From Camillea tinctor (taxonomy: Eukaryota > Ascomycota > Sordariomycetes > Xylariales > Xylariaceae): DNA of 64,000 nt. Numbering within the stretch: the first letter of the stretch is position 1; each line of letters begins with the position of its first letter. Shown here piece after piece: positions 34,332 through 47,040 of this stretch. Where the stretch lies: positions 331,892 through 395,891 of the forward strand of contig MU394087.1 in the NCBI GenBank assembly GCA_022578605.1. The letters are read 5' to 3'. Below the pieces are notes generated by a model, which saw nothing but the letters and a program-made list of their open reading frames with translations, made no database searches and was not told the DNA's origin. The translations under genes were made by a program, and so were the position numbers.

Positions 34332-34378
34332 GTGTATGTATGTGCGTATGTGCGTATGTGCGTATGCGCGCGCGCGCG
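34332..34378. repeat. 47-nt perfect alternating purine-pyrimidine tract
   Basis: The tract reads GTGTATGT..., passes through repeated TGCGTATG units and ends in a CGCGCGCGCG run. Every step alternates purine and pyrimidine without a break. It is a candidate Z-DNA-forming site. The adjoining TACTA-repeat tract lies about 45 bp upstream. Confidence 0.9.
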
Positions 34379-35600
34379 GGTGAGCGCGACATGCAAAGCA
34401 GTATGACGGAAGATGTATGTAAGCAATGCAACGATTACGTAGATAGCTGTGGCTCTTCCTACCTAACCTACCTACCTACCGACTCGAACCTTGTACCTAC
34501 GTATTCTCGGGCTGTGATGAAGGTTGATGAAGGTCTTCATGATGGTTCGCCGCGCGGCCGACGGGAATTGCTAGGGTAGGCAATAATGAACTGCTCAGAC
34601 CTAGAGTTTCTCCTCAGCTAGGTAAGATGAAACTATGAATACGACAGACAGGAACTGGAGGCCTGACGGTGAGGTTTGTAAGTTTAACCTAACACCTAGG
34701 TCTCCATCATATCATCGTTCGTCCGATCGTTCATGCTCAAGCCATCAGATTAATGCCTTAGGTAGCTAGGATATTTTCAGATTAGATTTGATGATATGTA
34801 GCATTATTTAGTGGATTCATGTATCATCGTGTCCAATGCTTACCAACCTTTGCAAACAGTATACCTCAGACCTTACCAGGTAAGGTATGTAACTAGCTTA
34901 GAATATCCATCCAAAGCTGATGGTGGCCAAGGTTGTCATCCTATTCCTCCTGATAGTGTATGCTGGGTACTGGGTAGGTAGGCTTTAGTAACTGGGTTGA
35001 AAGCCACATGCTTGGCAGACCAGCCAATCACAGGACGGTGTGGCACACTAGTGTCGCCCCACCAGCACTGGCCACAACTCTCGTGGCCTATTGCCCGTGC
35101 GCTGCCAATCAAACCCCAAGTTCTTTCCCTTCCATTAGGGGCTCCACACCAACTCCAACACTCGAACACGCTCAACACACTCTCTCACTCAAACAACTCC
35201 CTCTTCCCACCAGCGCAACCGGCCATCACAACGACAACATCCCTCCATCGAAAGAGGAAAAAAAAAGAAAAGGGGAAGAAATAGGAAATAAGGAGGGGTC
35301 ATTCGACACACTCACCCGCACCCATTACGAGCTCTATTATTCGCCCGACCAAATAGAACCTACCCCATACCCATAGATCCCCCCCATACCACACACCGAA
35401 AGTAGCAACAACCTAACCTACCTCAACCTCCCCCTTCACCTTAACTAGCAGCGTATTGCGATCGAGCCCCCCGGAAAGTCTTGTCCGCATCGATATCCCC
35501 CGAGCTAGGAGGAAACCGGAGTAGAACAATAAAAACAGATCAGAACATATTAGAACCGGGCGAAAAAGAAAAGGAGCCCCAAATAAGAAATAAAGAAACA

Positions 35601-36871
35601 ATGGCGTCTGCCTCTTTTAGAGAGTCCATGAACTCGCTGGGCTGGTCCCGTCGCGATGCCGGCTATACTGCCAATACCACACCCCAAACCGGTCTCCTCT
35701 CCTCCATCCAGTCGCTAAATCCCTTTGGAGACCGCGGCTATGTTCAACTGCCTACCACCGAAAGTGCTGGTGCCCCTCTTCCCGCCAGTAACCGTCGTGA
35801 AGAGGAAGAGGGTTGGTTTATTTGTAAGTCTTGGCCGACGATGTCCTTTTTCTTTTCTTTGGTTCGAACCAGCGAGTCTCTCTTTGCGGTTTCCCTCCCC
35901 TTGCAGTATATCCTCGCTGGGCACATGTGCGTCTTCCGCGCGCCCATGTTTCACTGCTGCACATGGCCAGAGTAGACCCACCATAGCTATACCAAGCTGA
36001 CTCGGAATCTCGATCTTCCACTATAGTGAGCCGTTGGGACCGTATGCTAGTATTCGGTGCCTGCAATCTGGGCGCCCTCGCCTGCTTCGTCCTCTGCTTT
36101 GCACTATGGCCCGTCTTGATGACCAAGCCTCGCAAATTCGTTATCCTGTAAGGCCAAGCTATCTCTATCTCTGTCTCTATCTCTTCAGCCGTCCCGTCCC
36201 TGCCGCGCGCCCGCCACTACCAAGTCTGCCCTGATGGTCTGAGTCGTTTCACTTCCCCCTCTACGGCTATGATCGAGATGGAGAAGATCTCTGCAAGAAG
36301 CCGCAGTTGCATATTTGTATCGTGCATATCAAGGGCGGGTGATCAGCCCGTCTGAACCCCAGCCTTCTTTTGACCCCAGACTTCTCGTCGTCCCATCTTC
36401 TCTCCCCTTCCTTCCTTTGCGTCCTCATATTACCTTACCTACGTCACTTCACTTCAATATTATTTATCATCAAAGCGTGAAGCTAACAAGGGGGGTTCCC
36501 TATTTCCCAAGATGGTCATTCGGCTCCATTCTCTTCCTCTCGTCGTTTGCGGCCGTTATGGGGCCTTATGCATATGTACAACATCTGACCTCTGGGTCTC
36601 GCCTTCCGTTTACTGGCGCCTATTTTGGCTCTATCGCCTTGACTATCTATTTCTCTATTGGGGTGAGTCACCACTATGGTATTGTTTATTCAGCTTCCCG
36701 CTAGCTAACAGTCACAAGCTTCAAAGCACCATCCTGACCCTATTCTCCGCGCTCATCCAGATTGCGTGTCTAATATGGTATCTGGTCAGCTATTTCCCCA
36801 TGGGAACGAGCGGCCTCCGACTAGCCACGAGCTTCGGCGCAAGGAGAGCAGCGACTTGGATGACAAGCTAG
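35601..36871 (+). CDS. sft2: SFT2, Golgi vesicle transport membrane protein
   Basis: Four exons, 35601-35823, 36027-36147, 36512-36662 and 36719-36871, give 215 residues. All introns are GT-AG (203, 364 and 56 nt) and the phases agree. Sft2 is a small tetraspanning membrane protein needed with Got1 for retrograde endosome-to-Golgi and Golgi vesicle fusion. The N-terminal ~74 residues are cytosolic and carry the fungal signatures FRESMNSLGWSRRD, SSIQSLNPFGDRGYVQLPTT and REEEEGWF. SRWDR precedes TM1 (about 82-105). KPRKF leads into TM2 (about 112-134, SFAAVMGPYAYV), TM3 lies at about 146-165, and TM4 at about 169-190 (LIQIACLIWYLVSYFPMG). The protein ends SFGARRAATWM-TS. The start is the ATG at 35601; the frame is open further upstream but without homologous sequence. 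The identification is secure. Confidence 0.95.
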
Positions 36872-37404
36872 GTTACTTACTAGAGGTGATATTACATGCT
36901 CTTCGAAAACTGTTGTTGTATGTACATACGGTAGGAGTTGGAAAGTGCTCTGCCTCTACCTCGGTTGTTTGTTTATCACGTCGCTCCCGCCGATCACCAC
37001 AAGCAGTAGCAATAAGTAGATCTTTCATGTGCCCAATACATATCAATAGGAAACAATATCTCGTGTGTTTTTTTTCCTTCCCACGTGGTAGCTTCGACAC
37101 CCTCTACGCATCCCCTTCATCCCCTTTTCCACTGGTTACGGTTCGGCACGTCATTATGCCTCTAACCCTCCCCCCTTCCCCCTCCCCGGTCTTGAAACCT
37201 AGCGTAGCCTTGCTACATAGTATGTACGTATATACGTAATGCAGCTGAGGGAAGGAAAATCAATGTACCTGACCCGGTATTTTTTTTTTTCTTTTATGTA
37301 TATGCTTTACCCGGTATTCGGCGCACAACCAGGGGGGGGGGGGTTGACAAACTAAACAAAACAGAAAAAAAGGAAAGAAACTGATCCGAGGAAGGGAACA
37401 TGGG

Positions 37405-37426
37405 GAGAGAGAGAGAGAGAGAGAGA
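37405..37426. repeat. GA dinucleotide repeat, 11 units
   Basis: Uninterrupted GA repeat downstream of SFT2. Simple microsatellite. Confidence 0.9.
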
Positions 37427-38104
37427 ATATAATGCATGAAGTTCGTGCAAAAAGTACCCGGATATAAATCGAGCCGTGGCCGCTATACTCGTAAGAAGAA
37501 ACGAAAAGGAAAAATAGAACGAAAAGAACATTCGATCGAACCATGGCATGGGTGAAAGAAAGCGGGGAGGGATCTACATCGCCTTCAAGCACATCTTTTG
37601 TTTTTGGCTTTTTTTTTGGTAGTTTTTTTTTCTTCGGGACGAGGCGCGGAAAGGTGGGGATGGGAAAATTCAAGAATGGGATTGGGAATGATGGGAATGG
37701 AGGTTATGGGTTGTGGGAATATGGGGTGATGATGCGCGCGGCATCGTCGGTCTCCCGTCCCATGGGTACCAGGGGGGGGGAACAGGATGGGATGATGGGA
37801 TGGGGATGGGATGACGGGAACGGGAACGGGAACGGGGGATGATCGGCTACTTTCTGCCATCAACGTCGTCGTCGTTTCAGCCCTAAGGATACTTTTTTTT
37901 TCTTTCGGATTGTGGTATTAATAATCACAGCTTTTTTATACTGCTAGTGACTAGGATGATTACTTATAGAGCTATGGTGCTGGTATTTTGGGTCGTGATA
38001 GTGGTAGTAGGATAGATATCTAGAGAAGGAAAAGATGATATTGCGTGTGCTTGTTGATGCTCTGGGTTGTTGAAGTACTTGTTTGCGTGTTCATTATAGT
38101 CTTA

Positions 38105-38122
38105 GTAGGTAGGTAGGTAGGT
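38105..38122. repeat. TAGG tetranucleotide repeat
   Basis: Four TAGG units followed by TGG. It is one of the longest pure runs of the TAGG/CCTA motif that is scattered across the spacers of this window. Confidence 0.85.
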
Positions 38123-41100
38123 GGAGATCTATCTACCTCGAGATGGACGGGGAGAAACACCGGTCCCCCGTGTTGGATATCATGAGGTCCGGGTCTGGTG
38201 TTGTGGTTTGAATAGAGGTGCGGACTATAACACCTCCCCTGCCTACATACTTACGTAACCCTATAGATTACTTCTTCTTCTTCTTGTTCTTTCTAGCCTC
38301 TCCAAGGTTCGTAGTTCTTGTTCGTATTGATTGATTGATGTTTCAAATTTACTTCTTTTATTTTTATATGTACCTAGGTAATCACTTGATTTCAGGGCGT
38401 GGTCCTTTGTCAACAACTAGCACGTAACCTACCTAGTAACCCGCGACGCCTCGAGGTATACGGATACAGGTAGATAATGGGCAGATGATGATGTTTGATT
38501 AGGTAAGGGGCGTAAAGGCCTCATGATAGATAGAGAGGCAGTACTATGCGAATAGCATACCGCGATTGATGCCGTTATGAGATAGCATAGGGTTTGGTTA
38601 GGTACGGAGTATAGTATAGGCTATAGCATGCATCTTAAGTTTTATTTTATTTCTGTATGATCCTCCCGGTTTCTCTTTCGTTTGTCTATTTGTTTGTTTG
38701 TAGGAGTGGATTTACATAGTTCGCTCTTTCGTGCGGGATCCGTCCGTTTCAAAAGTCGTCTTATTACAAGTACAGATGGCTTGTTGTACGATATTATACC
38801 TGCCAAGACACCGGACCGTCCCTCCGCCCGCTCTAAATGAATTTCGGAAGTCCTCGGGAAAGGTAGAAATGGACGGGTGGATGAGGATAGGGAATAAAAA
38901 AAACAGACATGGGGTGTTTATTTTTAGATGCGTAGGTAGGTACTTACCAAGGTACGTACATAATATAGATTATCGGAAAAGAGTCTCAGCCCTAGAGAGT
39001 TCTTTGGCCTTCACGGGTGCGCCGGAAAGGGGAACTTTACAGCAGCGGGGACAAGGACATAAGGTACGTATCGATTGTTTATTATCCCTCGATACAATGC
39101 GTTGCTATGTTCGGATTTTACGCTGGTAAGCCCGTTGGATCTGGGCTTGGTTCCAGGTTTTGAACAGGGAGGTGGGCAGGGAGTCGCGGCGCTGCCTGGA
39201 TTTGTGTGATCATCTTAACTGAGCTCAACACGGTTTGGTTGTTTGAGTCAGGCATGTTAGTGTGAGGATGAGAAGTGCTGAGAAGATATATGTGGATCCA
39301 TAAGAGAGATTGGTGTAGGAATTATGTATATATAAATAGGTACCTAGGTAGATATATATTAGATACCTAGGTAACCCGGGTAGGTAATCTCAGCAAAGTC
39401 CCCTGGGTCATATAAAGCTACTTACTTGCCTGTATTGACGACCTCTAACTAGAAAAGTGGCTTCAAGTAGGTACTTGAATCTTAGGTAAGGTCAAACGAC
39501 CTCTCATGTATTGTTTAATGCGCCCCGGGTGCCATGTACAGACAAGATGATGACCCGGATAGAAAGCATCAAGCAGGGAATGTGTTCGTTCCTCCAATAC
39601 CCCCCAACCCCCTCCAATTGAGAACAACTGATCGAGATGGCATGTATACCATACCACGATAGAGACCATCCGTCGTTCAAGTTGGGGTGTTAGACGAGCG
39701 TTGCACCTAGCAGTATATTCCCTCGGATACGGTCAAACTTGGCTGTTATTATTTGCTGCATGTGCTCTAGACTAACATAGGAGGTGTTGCTGGACTGGTT
39801 ACGCTGTGGCAGGTAAGCAAGCATGTCGGGTTGTGGTGTACGTAGTCTTATTAATTGATGCCTAGTTCGCATTCGCAATGCGGTGCGGAAATCGTATCGA
39901 TGTGGCGATGGAAGGAAAGGAGAGGCACTGGCCGTTCCGCCAAGTTCGGCCGGGAGAATTGGGATATTGTTGCAAGGTGCCATCTGTGTGACAGTTTACA
40001 ACATACCTGGAACGTTTTAGGTAGTTGGCAACGTGAGGGTAATTTTGATACATAGAAAGGTATGTGTGTTGTGTCTCCTTTCATTTGACTAGACCAGGCC
40101 CGACTTACACGATTTGACACTTTTGGTTATACATACACTAACATACATGGATAGGTTATAGCCGTCTAAAACTGAACATACTTGAACTTACCTCATACCA
40201 TATACCGTCGGGTACATTGTATACTCTATGCATTAACTAATACATAATAGGCTGGTCTCTTGAAGTAGGTAGGTATGGATACAACTTATGTATGTTGTAT
40301 ATATAAAAAAAGGTAGCATCTTTGCTATGCTGATTATAGTTAGTATATATTGATCCGATCACATACATATAGGCGGACATCGTCATCATTAACCTATCCC
40401 CTCCATGGACAAGACTCTAGAAATGGATATGGGTCCCCTCTCTTTCTCCCTCTTTGTCGTTTTCTTTGTCTCTTAATTTTTATTTTTTATTTTTTTCCCC
40501 TTCCTACCTTTGTCCTCGCCTCGCGAATTTTCCACGATGGCGGGGTACATCGAAATAACGGCTGTTGATTGGTCTAAGTCATGTACATGTACGGACCACA
40601 TGGGCAGGAGAAAGAGGGGTAGAGGGGTTACAGTACTGCGAGACCCGGATAAGCCTACCTAACCTAGGCACGTTTTTTATGTAAATTTGTCTTGTCGTGT
40701 CTTTGTCTCTTTTTTTTTGTCTCCCAAGCCCTTGAATTGAGTTTTTTAATATACTCGTCTATTGTGGATGGGAAATTCTTAAGTGCGGATATACCTAAAA
40801 TATAATGGGTGTCTATTTTACTCCTCACCCCGCCCCCCACGAATAAGGAAGGAAGGGAAGGAGAACCGAAAGGATGGTAAGGAAATGAAAAGAGGAGGAT
40901 GGATTAATTGATTGATCTTTCTGATTCAAGGTTGATTGATTGATTGATTGGAACGTGGGATGGTAACTTTATTTACTTACCTATCTAGCTACATGCACAC
41001 CCCTGGTAAAGTGGGAGAGAAAGAAAAAAAACATAGGTGTCGATTCATTATTGCCTGAGGTTAGGTCTGGTGGTAGGGATAAAAAAAGAAAAAAAAGAAA

Positions 41101-44100
41101 AAGGAAGAACCTTAGCAGTTGAAGAAAAGAGAAGAGTATATGCGTACATAGTAGGCAGTAGGTAAGGTTATGCATTCGGTTTACAACACACTTTGGCCGA
41201 AATGCAACAAACCCGTATACACATAATTGGTCGGCTAGCTTAAGCGAATAATTTATTTCCCGATTTAGTAAACACCTCCTACCTGCCATCTGCCACCTGC
41301 TACTACTTACCTATTAAACCTACTAGGTAGGTAGATAGGTAGTAGATATCTAGGTGACTAGAGTTGAATACCGATTACAAGAGAATTTATTTATTAGTCA
41401 ACGACAAGAAAGGACACGAGAAAGAAAAAAAAGAAAGAAGGGGAACACAAATAGATAGTAAATTACTCTAGAGAGGCCACCTGGCTTCGCATATAGGACA
41501 CGAACGGTTCGCGGGGTGGCATTTCCTCTTGGGATTCGTCACGGGAACGGACCATCGCCATCTTTCCTTTGGGTTTCTGACAAAGACGTTAAACTGAATA
41601 CGAGCGGACGGACACCACCTCGTAGTGTAAGTGATTCGATCTCAACTCGATACTCCCGCGGTACCTATGACCGGGAGACAGAGAGGAAGGGAAAGAGGGG
41701 GCTAAACATGCATGAAGCTGAACACTAATAGCGATGACTTATTCATCAGGTAGTATAGGGAATGGATATATTCTATCCACCTAATCCATACCTAACTAAT
41801 AAATCAAAGTGATTGAATATGACGTCGATATACTTCTCTGCCTATCTTCGTGTTCATAAGTGCCTGCTTCTTGTAAAACATAACCTAGGTAGGCTGTCGT
41901 CTTGTATACCTCTGACCCCGTTATTGAACTATGGTAAGACGAAGTCGTGTCATTCCATATCACTTCGTGGATTACATGTAATTGGATGCAGAGTTATACA
42001 CACACATTCACACATTCCTCTATACATAATAGCATTGAAGTAGGTACTCCCGTCTAGGCAGAGACCTCGTTCTCGAAACACCGGTATGGCACACTCGCTT
42101 ATTGGTTATTTTTCTTAGTATTCTCCCTCCATCTATTCCCTCCCCGCCTCCCACGCTTGCTCGCTCCTAGTTTAACATACATAATTAAGTGATAACCCAT
42201 ACCTCTACGCATATGATGATATTATTCCTTGCCTAACTAGCTACACTATGCGCGTGAACTGTGTACATGCTGCATGTAAATATGTGATTGTGACATTTCT
42301 CCAACTACAGGTATTGAATAAGTCCCATAAGGTAGTCATGCATAAATCGCGACCTGATTTATTCAGTTTCAACTACCAACCTCGACAGAGGAAGAACAGT
42401 TGCTAAAAGAACCCCGCTTTGCCGACTGCCCTATCCATAGGTACAGTACACATTGCAGCATGTAACTTGCATTAACGAAAACCGAGGGAGTAGCTCGCAC
42501 GTATCATGTAGGTAGGTCTGAACGGTTTGTAAGAGCTGTAAGGGTACTAGGTAGAGGGGTAGGTAGAACTTCGATGCACCAAGACATGCGGCATTGCGGT
42601 ATTTCTATGGTATGTACAATAAACCGTACAGAGAGGTACTTATTTTTATTGTGGACAGTGCCTGTGGTTACCTTTTTAGTCCGTTTCTCCATAAATTTAG
42701 CACCCAGGGTTGGCGGGGATTTACACAAGGCCCTGGAGCCCGTCTAAATCTAAAATTTTAATCATAACCAGCCGGCAGTGACATTAAAAAAAAAAAGGAA
42801 AGGAAAAGGCAGAGGAAGAAAAAAAAAAGGATATGAAGATAGGTTTTTTTTTTTCTTTCTTTCTTCCTCAATGGTCCCTTTCCCCCCTCCCTCTATGCAC
42901 ACAAGAAAAATAAAATAAAATAAAACCAACTAAATCATTCACTTCGTTACCTGCAAATTTCCAAACCCTACAATATCACTTTTGCCCGTATCACTTGATT
43001 TATCTCTCTTTTCTTTTTCTTTTTTCTTCTTCTTTATTTTCTTCCCTGTTCCCACCCCCACTGCACCTCATAAATTCCTTAGTGCCTTTAAAAGACTTAC
43101 TTAAAGTTGTGGGCAAGAAGGAAGCAAAGGGAAAAATAAAAATAAAAAATACAATAAAAAAGTGGTGGACCGATTTGCACAATATCATCATCAGTCCCAT
43201 CTTATCCCATCTCATCCATTCACCTTTCTTACATCCATCTCCGTTCTCCATCACCTTCTTAACACTTCCCCCCATTCCTCTTCTTTCTTATTCCTTTTTT
43301 CCCACCCTCTTACATCTTACCTTACATCTTACTTATCTAAAGTACCTAAGGTAGACGCACCAGCCCACGAACACCACACAAACACCATACACAGCTGACC
43401 TTCCCACTTGAGCATCCGAACTGCCTCCACTCCGGACAAGACTCAAGGCAGAACGGCAGGTCAACTAAATTATTCAACTTTTTTTTTCTAGTTTGGTCAC
43501 ATCGGGTCCGGTTCTTTAGCTCGAAAAAAAAGGGAAAAGAAAAAAAAGAAAGAGAAAAAAAAACCAAACCGGCAACGTTGCTACGGTACAATACCCTGAC
43601 TAGTACAGTCATTTTTTCCCCATAGCTATCACGCTTTTTTTTTTCTCTCTCTCCTCATTAATTTTTTTTTCTCTTTTCCCTCTTACACTTACCCCTTCCC
43701 ACCTCACAACAGACATCCACCAAGTCAGTCAACCACTTTCTTGTGAGGGCCACAATCTTTTTTTTTCTACACAACATCGGAAGCAAGGTGGTTTTTCTTA
43801 TACTCCATCGGGGCTTTTCGTCGTTCATCAAATCGAATTACTATCCAATCTCCAGTTGCGGTTCATCCCTCGACCCTGATTGCACCCCGCATTCATTCGT
43901 CGAGGTTCCGCTTGGTTTTGCGATTGGCCGTTGCTCGATTTTTTTCTTTACAAAAACCACCCACCAACATCCTCCACCACCACCCAACCCCATCATTTGA
44001 GACTTCTTCCTACCTATTCTAACGCTTACCATCAGCACTGGGTTTCGGAACACACACAAAAAAAACACACTGGTCGCTGTCGTATCTACTGTCACGATTC

Positions 44101-44351
44101 GCTATCGTCTCCCCTTTAGAGGCGCTCTCTCGGTCCGCTAGATTTCCGTCCAGTTCGACTCTTGGGAGGTTCTCTTTTTATAGGTAGGGTTCTCCAGGGC
44201 CGCTCGTGTCCCTGGTGTCTTAGTGGAGAGGTTAGAGTACCCTCTTGCTCCGACGCACACGGTAGACCAACTCGTTAGGTCGCCTTCTCGCGTCCTCTAG
44301 TCGCATTGCCTGGGTATGTTTTCGGATCTTTCCGGTCTTCACTCAGAAGCC

Positions 44352-47040
44352 ATGTCGAACCCCGCGACCTTCTCGTATGCTCAGGCCGCCAAAGGCCAAT
44401 CTGCCACTACGCAGCCTACCGGCTCCCAGCCGCCCAGCTCAGCCAACAGCCAAGCCCCATCGACAACCAGCAACCAGAATCGGGATGCGCCCACCGCGAG
44501 CACCAGAGCCTCCTCGGTCGCTGTCTCCGCAGTCTCCAACGAGAACGACACTTGCCCGAACACTACCAGTTCGTCCGTCAAGCCCGACTCGTCCGTCTTG
44601 AGCAATAATGACACAGACACCAAGTCCATCAGTGATGACCCCACGCCCTCGCATTCTACTGCCGAATCGCTTAGCTCCTCGACTCTAGAGGGGGATAAGC
44701 CGGCGGGCGAGGTGTCGGCGCAAACTGTGGAAAGAAGGGGACGAGGACAGAGCATTGCCTCGCATGCAGCTGATCACGCTGATAACAAGAAGCCCAGAAA
44801 GGGCAAGAAGAGCAAGTCGTCCGACAAGGAGTCGGATGCCGATCAGGATCGCGAGAAGAAGGAAAATGTGCCCCAGAAGGTTGAGCTATTCGAGGCACCG
44901 ATACCTACTGTAAACATATGGACCCAGAGAAAGGAAGCACAGGCGGCTAAGGCTAAGGCTGCGCCTGCGCCTGCAGCTCAGCTACGTTCTTCGGTCAATG
45001 CTGGCACTAGCCCACAGAGCGCTGCCCCGTCCACGGCTTCTTCTGACTTGAAGCAAAAGCCCGAAGGAACGGAGACGAGCACTTTCCACAACAGATCTCT
45101 ATCAAATGGCGCTAAAGCCCTGAAGAAAGACGGAGACCAGTCAAGAGGCAATGGTAACCAAGGGCCTCGGAGAGGCGCGCCTAGAGGTGGCAGAGCCCAA
45201 GAGAGGGAGGATCGTGCGACCTTTGAGGCCCTGACGGCCGTTACGAACAACGCGGCCTCGTGGCCCACGCCCGACACGGCAGCCGTTGGTCTAAAGACTC
45301 AAGCTCAGGCTCAGAAGCCGGAGAAGGAAGAGAAGGACGAGTCCGCACCAAGCGGCAAGCCCCGACAGAAGGAGAAGTGGGTATCGGTTCCGATAAATCC
45401 AACCGTAAAATGGGAGACACCCATACCCGCAAGAAGTTCGCGTGGTGGCCGCGCTGGCGGCAGTGCGCGAGGCGCACGTGAGTTTGTGCCTGCTGCTAAC
45501 GGCCAAGCTGCTTCAAATGCCGCTGGTAAGCTTTCACAATGTTTTGAGCGTTCAGCAGCTGCTAACTACCATCAAGAGCGCCCGGATAATGTTTCCGGAT
45601 CACGAGCCACGTTACCACCTAAACGTGCCCCTGTTGATGCACCCGCATCTCGGGAACCACGGAAGCATGCCGCGCAAGTGGAAAATGCCAAGGCATCCAG
45701 AGAGTCTTCATTGGTGAGATACCACGAAACCTGAATTGAAAGAAAAAAAACTCATGTGCTAACATGCAACCTAGGAGAATACGAAAGCCGCACCTAAGAA
45801 CGGCCAAGCCGACCAAGCGAATGGGGTAACATCCTCGCAGCAGTCGGTCGCTCGCGCAAACGGTTCAAACCCACGTCTAGATGACGGTGCTAAGCCGTCG
45901 GAGTCCCAGAAGGAGACCAAGACTCACAATGCCAAAGAGGCGAACTACCACGGGCAAAATGGTGGAAGCCATCGGCCCAATGAGCGCACCAGGGGCGGTG
46001 GTCGTGGACGAGGCGGCTACTCCACCAACAGCTTGCCTCATGTACAAGCTTCTTTTGCGCAGAGCCCGTCTTCCTATCATTTCCCATCTAACTCCTCGCC
46101 TCGCCAGTCCACTCATTCTTATGGACATGGTTATCCTCAAGTGCCCTTCAACCCCGCGTATCAGGGTCAGGCCTCGGGCGGCCACAGCCGGAAATCTGGT
46201 TCAATGAGCAGCCGCTCAAACCCACATGGAAGGCACGCAAATGGAAGGGTAAATTCCATGCCTCCGGTCAATGTACCATTTGATGCCACAATGTACGCTG
46301 CCAATGCGTACTTTGACCCCAACTTCCAGGTCTATCAACTTGTTTATAGCCAATTGGAGTACTACTTCTCCATCGACAACTTATGCAAGGACTGGTTCCT
46401 GAGGACACACATGGATTCCCAGGGCTTTGTTCCGCTCAAGTTCATTGCCTCGTTCAACAGAATGAAGCACATAACCTTCGATATGGATATCCTCCGCGCG
46501 GCCTGTGAGGACTCGCCCTCAATTGAAATCATCCATGGCAACGATGGCATTGAGCGGATACGACGCAAGCACGGGTGGAAGCAATGGGTCATAGAGAATA
46601 TGGAGAAGAGAGACATCTCTGCTCGACATGACGGTCCGTCCTCGTATCGTCCGTGGACCCGGTTCCAGCATCACATGATGCCGTCGGCGTACGCTGTTGA
46701 GAATTCGCCCGTATTTTCACCCACTGGAGTAGACCCTAACTTTGCCCACTATACCAATGGCAACTATATGTCCCAGCCTATGACCAACGGGGCTAACGGT
46801 GTGAACGGTGTGAACGGAGTCAACGGACATATCCATCCTGCCGAGTCTCAGCTGTCTGCTACTGTTCCTGAATTTTCTCCTGCGAACTTTAGCAAGGTGA
46901 ACGAATTCGTACCATCACAGAATGTGAATCTGACCAATGGTTTAACCAACGGTGCAGTCAACGGTGTCGGTGAAGGTTCGCATAGCGAGCAAGTCTTGAC
47001 GAATGGTGTAGGCGGCGAGCACGGAATCGAGGCAAACTAA
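44352..47040 (+). CDS. La-domain (HTH La-type) RNA-binding protein, SRO9/SLF1-like
   Basis: Three exons, 44352-45525, 45577-45713 and 45775-47040, give about 858 residues. Introns of 51 and 61 nt are GT-AG with GCTAAC-like branch sites. An in-frame ATG at 44316 would add 12 residues; I prefer 44352 because MSNPATFSYAQAAKGQ is the form I recall for the family. The first ~615 residues are disordered and rich in Ser, Ala, Lys and Gln, with Arg-Gly patches (RGGRAGGSARGARE and RGGGRGRGGY). The La domain spans about 620-710: QLVYSQLEYYFSIDNLCKDWFL, then GFVPLKFIASFNRMK and GWKQWVIENM. No RRM follows, unlike true La proteins. The C-terminus has GVN/NGV repeats encoded near 46795-46830. Yeast Sro9 and Slf1 bind mRNA and ribosomes in the cytoplasm and modulate translation; the same role is likely but inferred. 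Confidence 0.9.

Larger units (their letters stand above)
28591..35600. other. 7-kb gene-poor spacer between the bHLH gene and SFT2
   Basis: The two flanking genes diverge. No ORF here has a conserved motif, except for a weak two-exon candidate at 33437-33740. Contents are mostly simple repeats: a 12-nt tandem repeat at 30791-30840, TATG repeats at 33363-33410, TACTA/CACTATACACTT repeats at 34196-34285, and a 47-nt purine-pyrimidine alternation at 34332-34378. TAGGTA/TACCTA motifs are dense at 32340-32430, 33910-33970 and 34455-34500. Confidence 0.5.
36872..44351. other. 7.5-kb gene-poor spacer between SFT2 and the La-domain gene
   Basis: I find no supported gene. The stretch holds a GA repeat (37405-37426), ATGGGA-type repeats (37660-37830), TAGG repeats (38105-38122), palindromic TACCTAGGTA sites near 38370, 39340 and 39370, and a TTGA repeat (40930-40950). 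From about 42960 to 44350 the + strand is dominated by C/T runs and CCACCA/CACC repeats, which fits a long promoter and 5' leader of the La-domain gene. Confidence 0.5.

Noticed and set aside
33363..34380. Repeat-rich stretch considered as a CRISPR-like or satellite array
   Set aside because: The repeats are different short microsatellites without regular spacers of constant length, and the genome is eukaryotic.
34465..34500. GGTTCGAGTC-like B box on the minus strand, suggesting a tRNA
   Set aside because: No A box at the right distance, and no acceptor stem or anticodon arm can be drawn; the neighbouring sequence is TAGG repeats.
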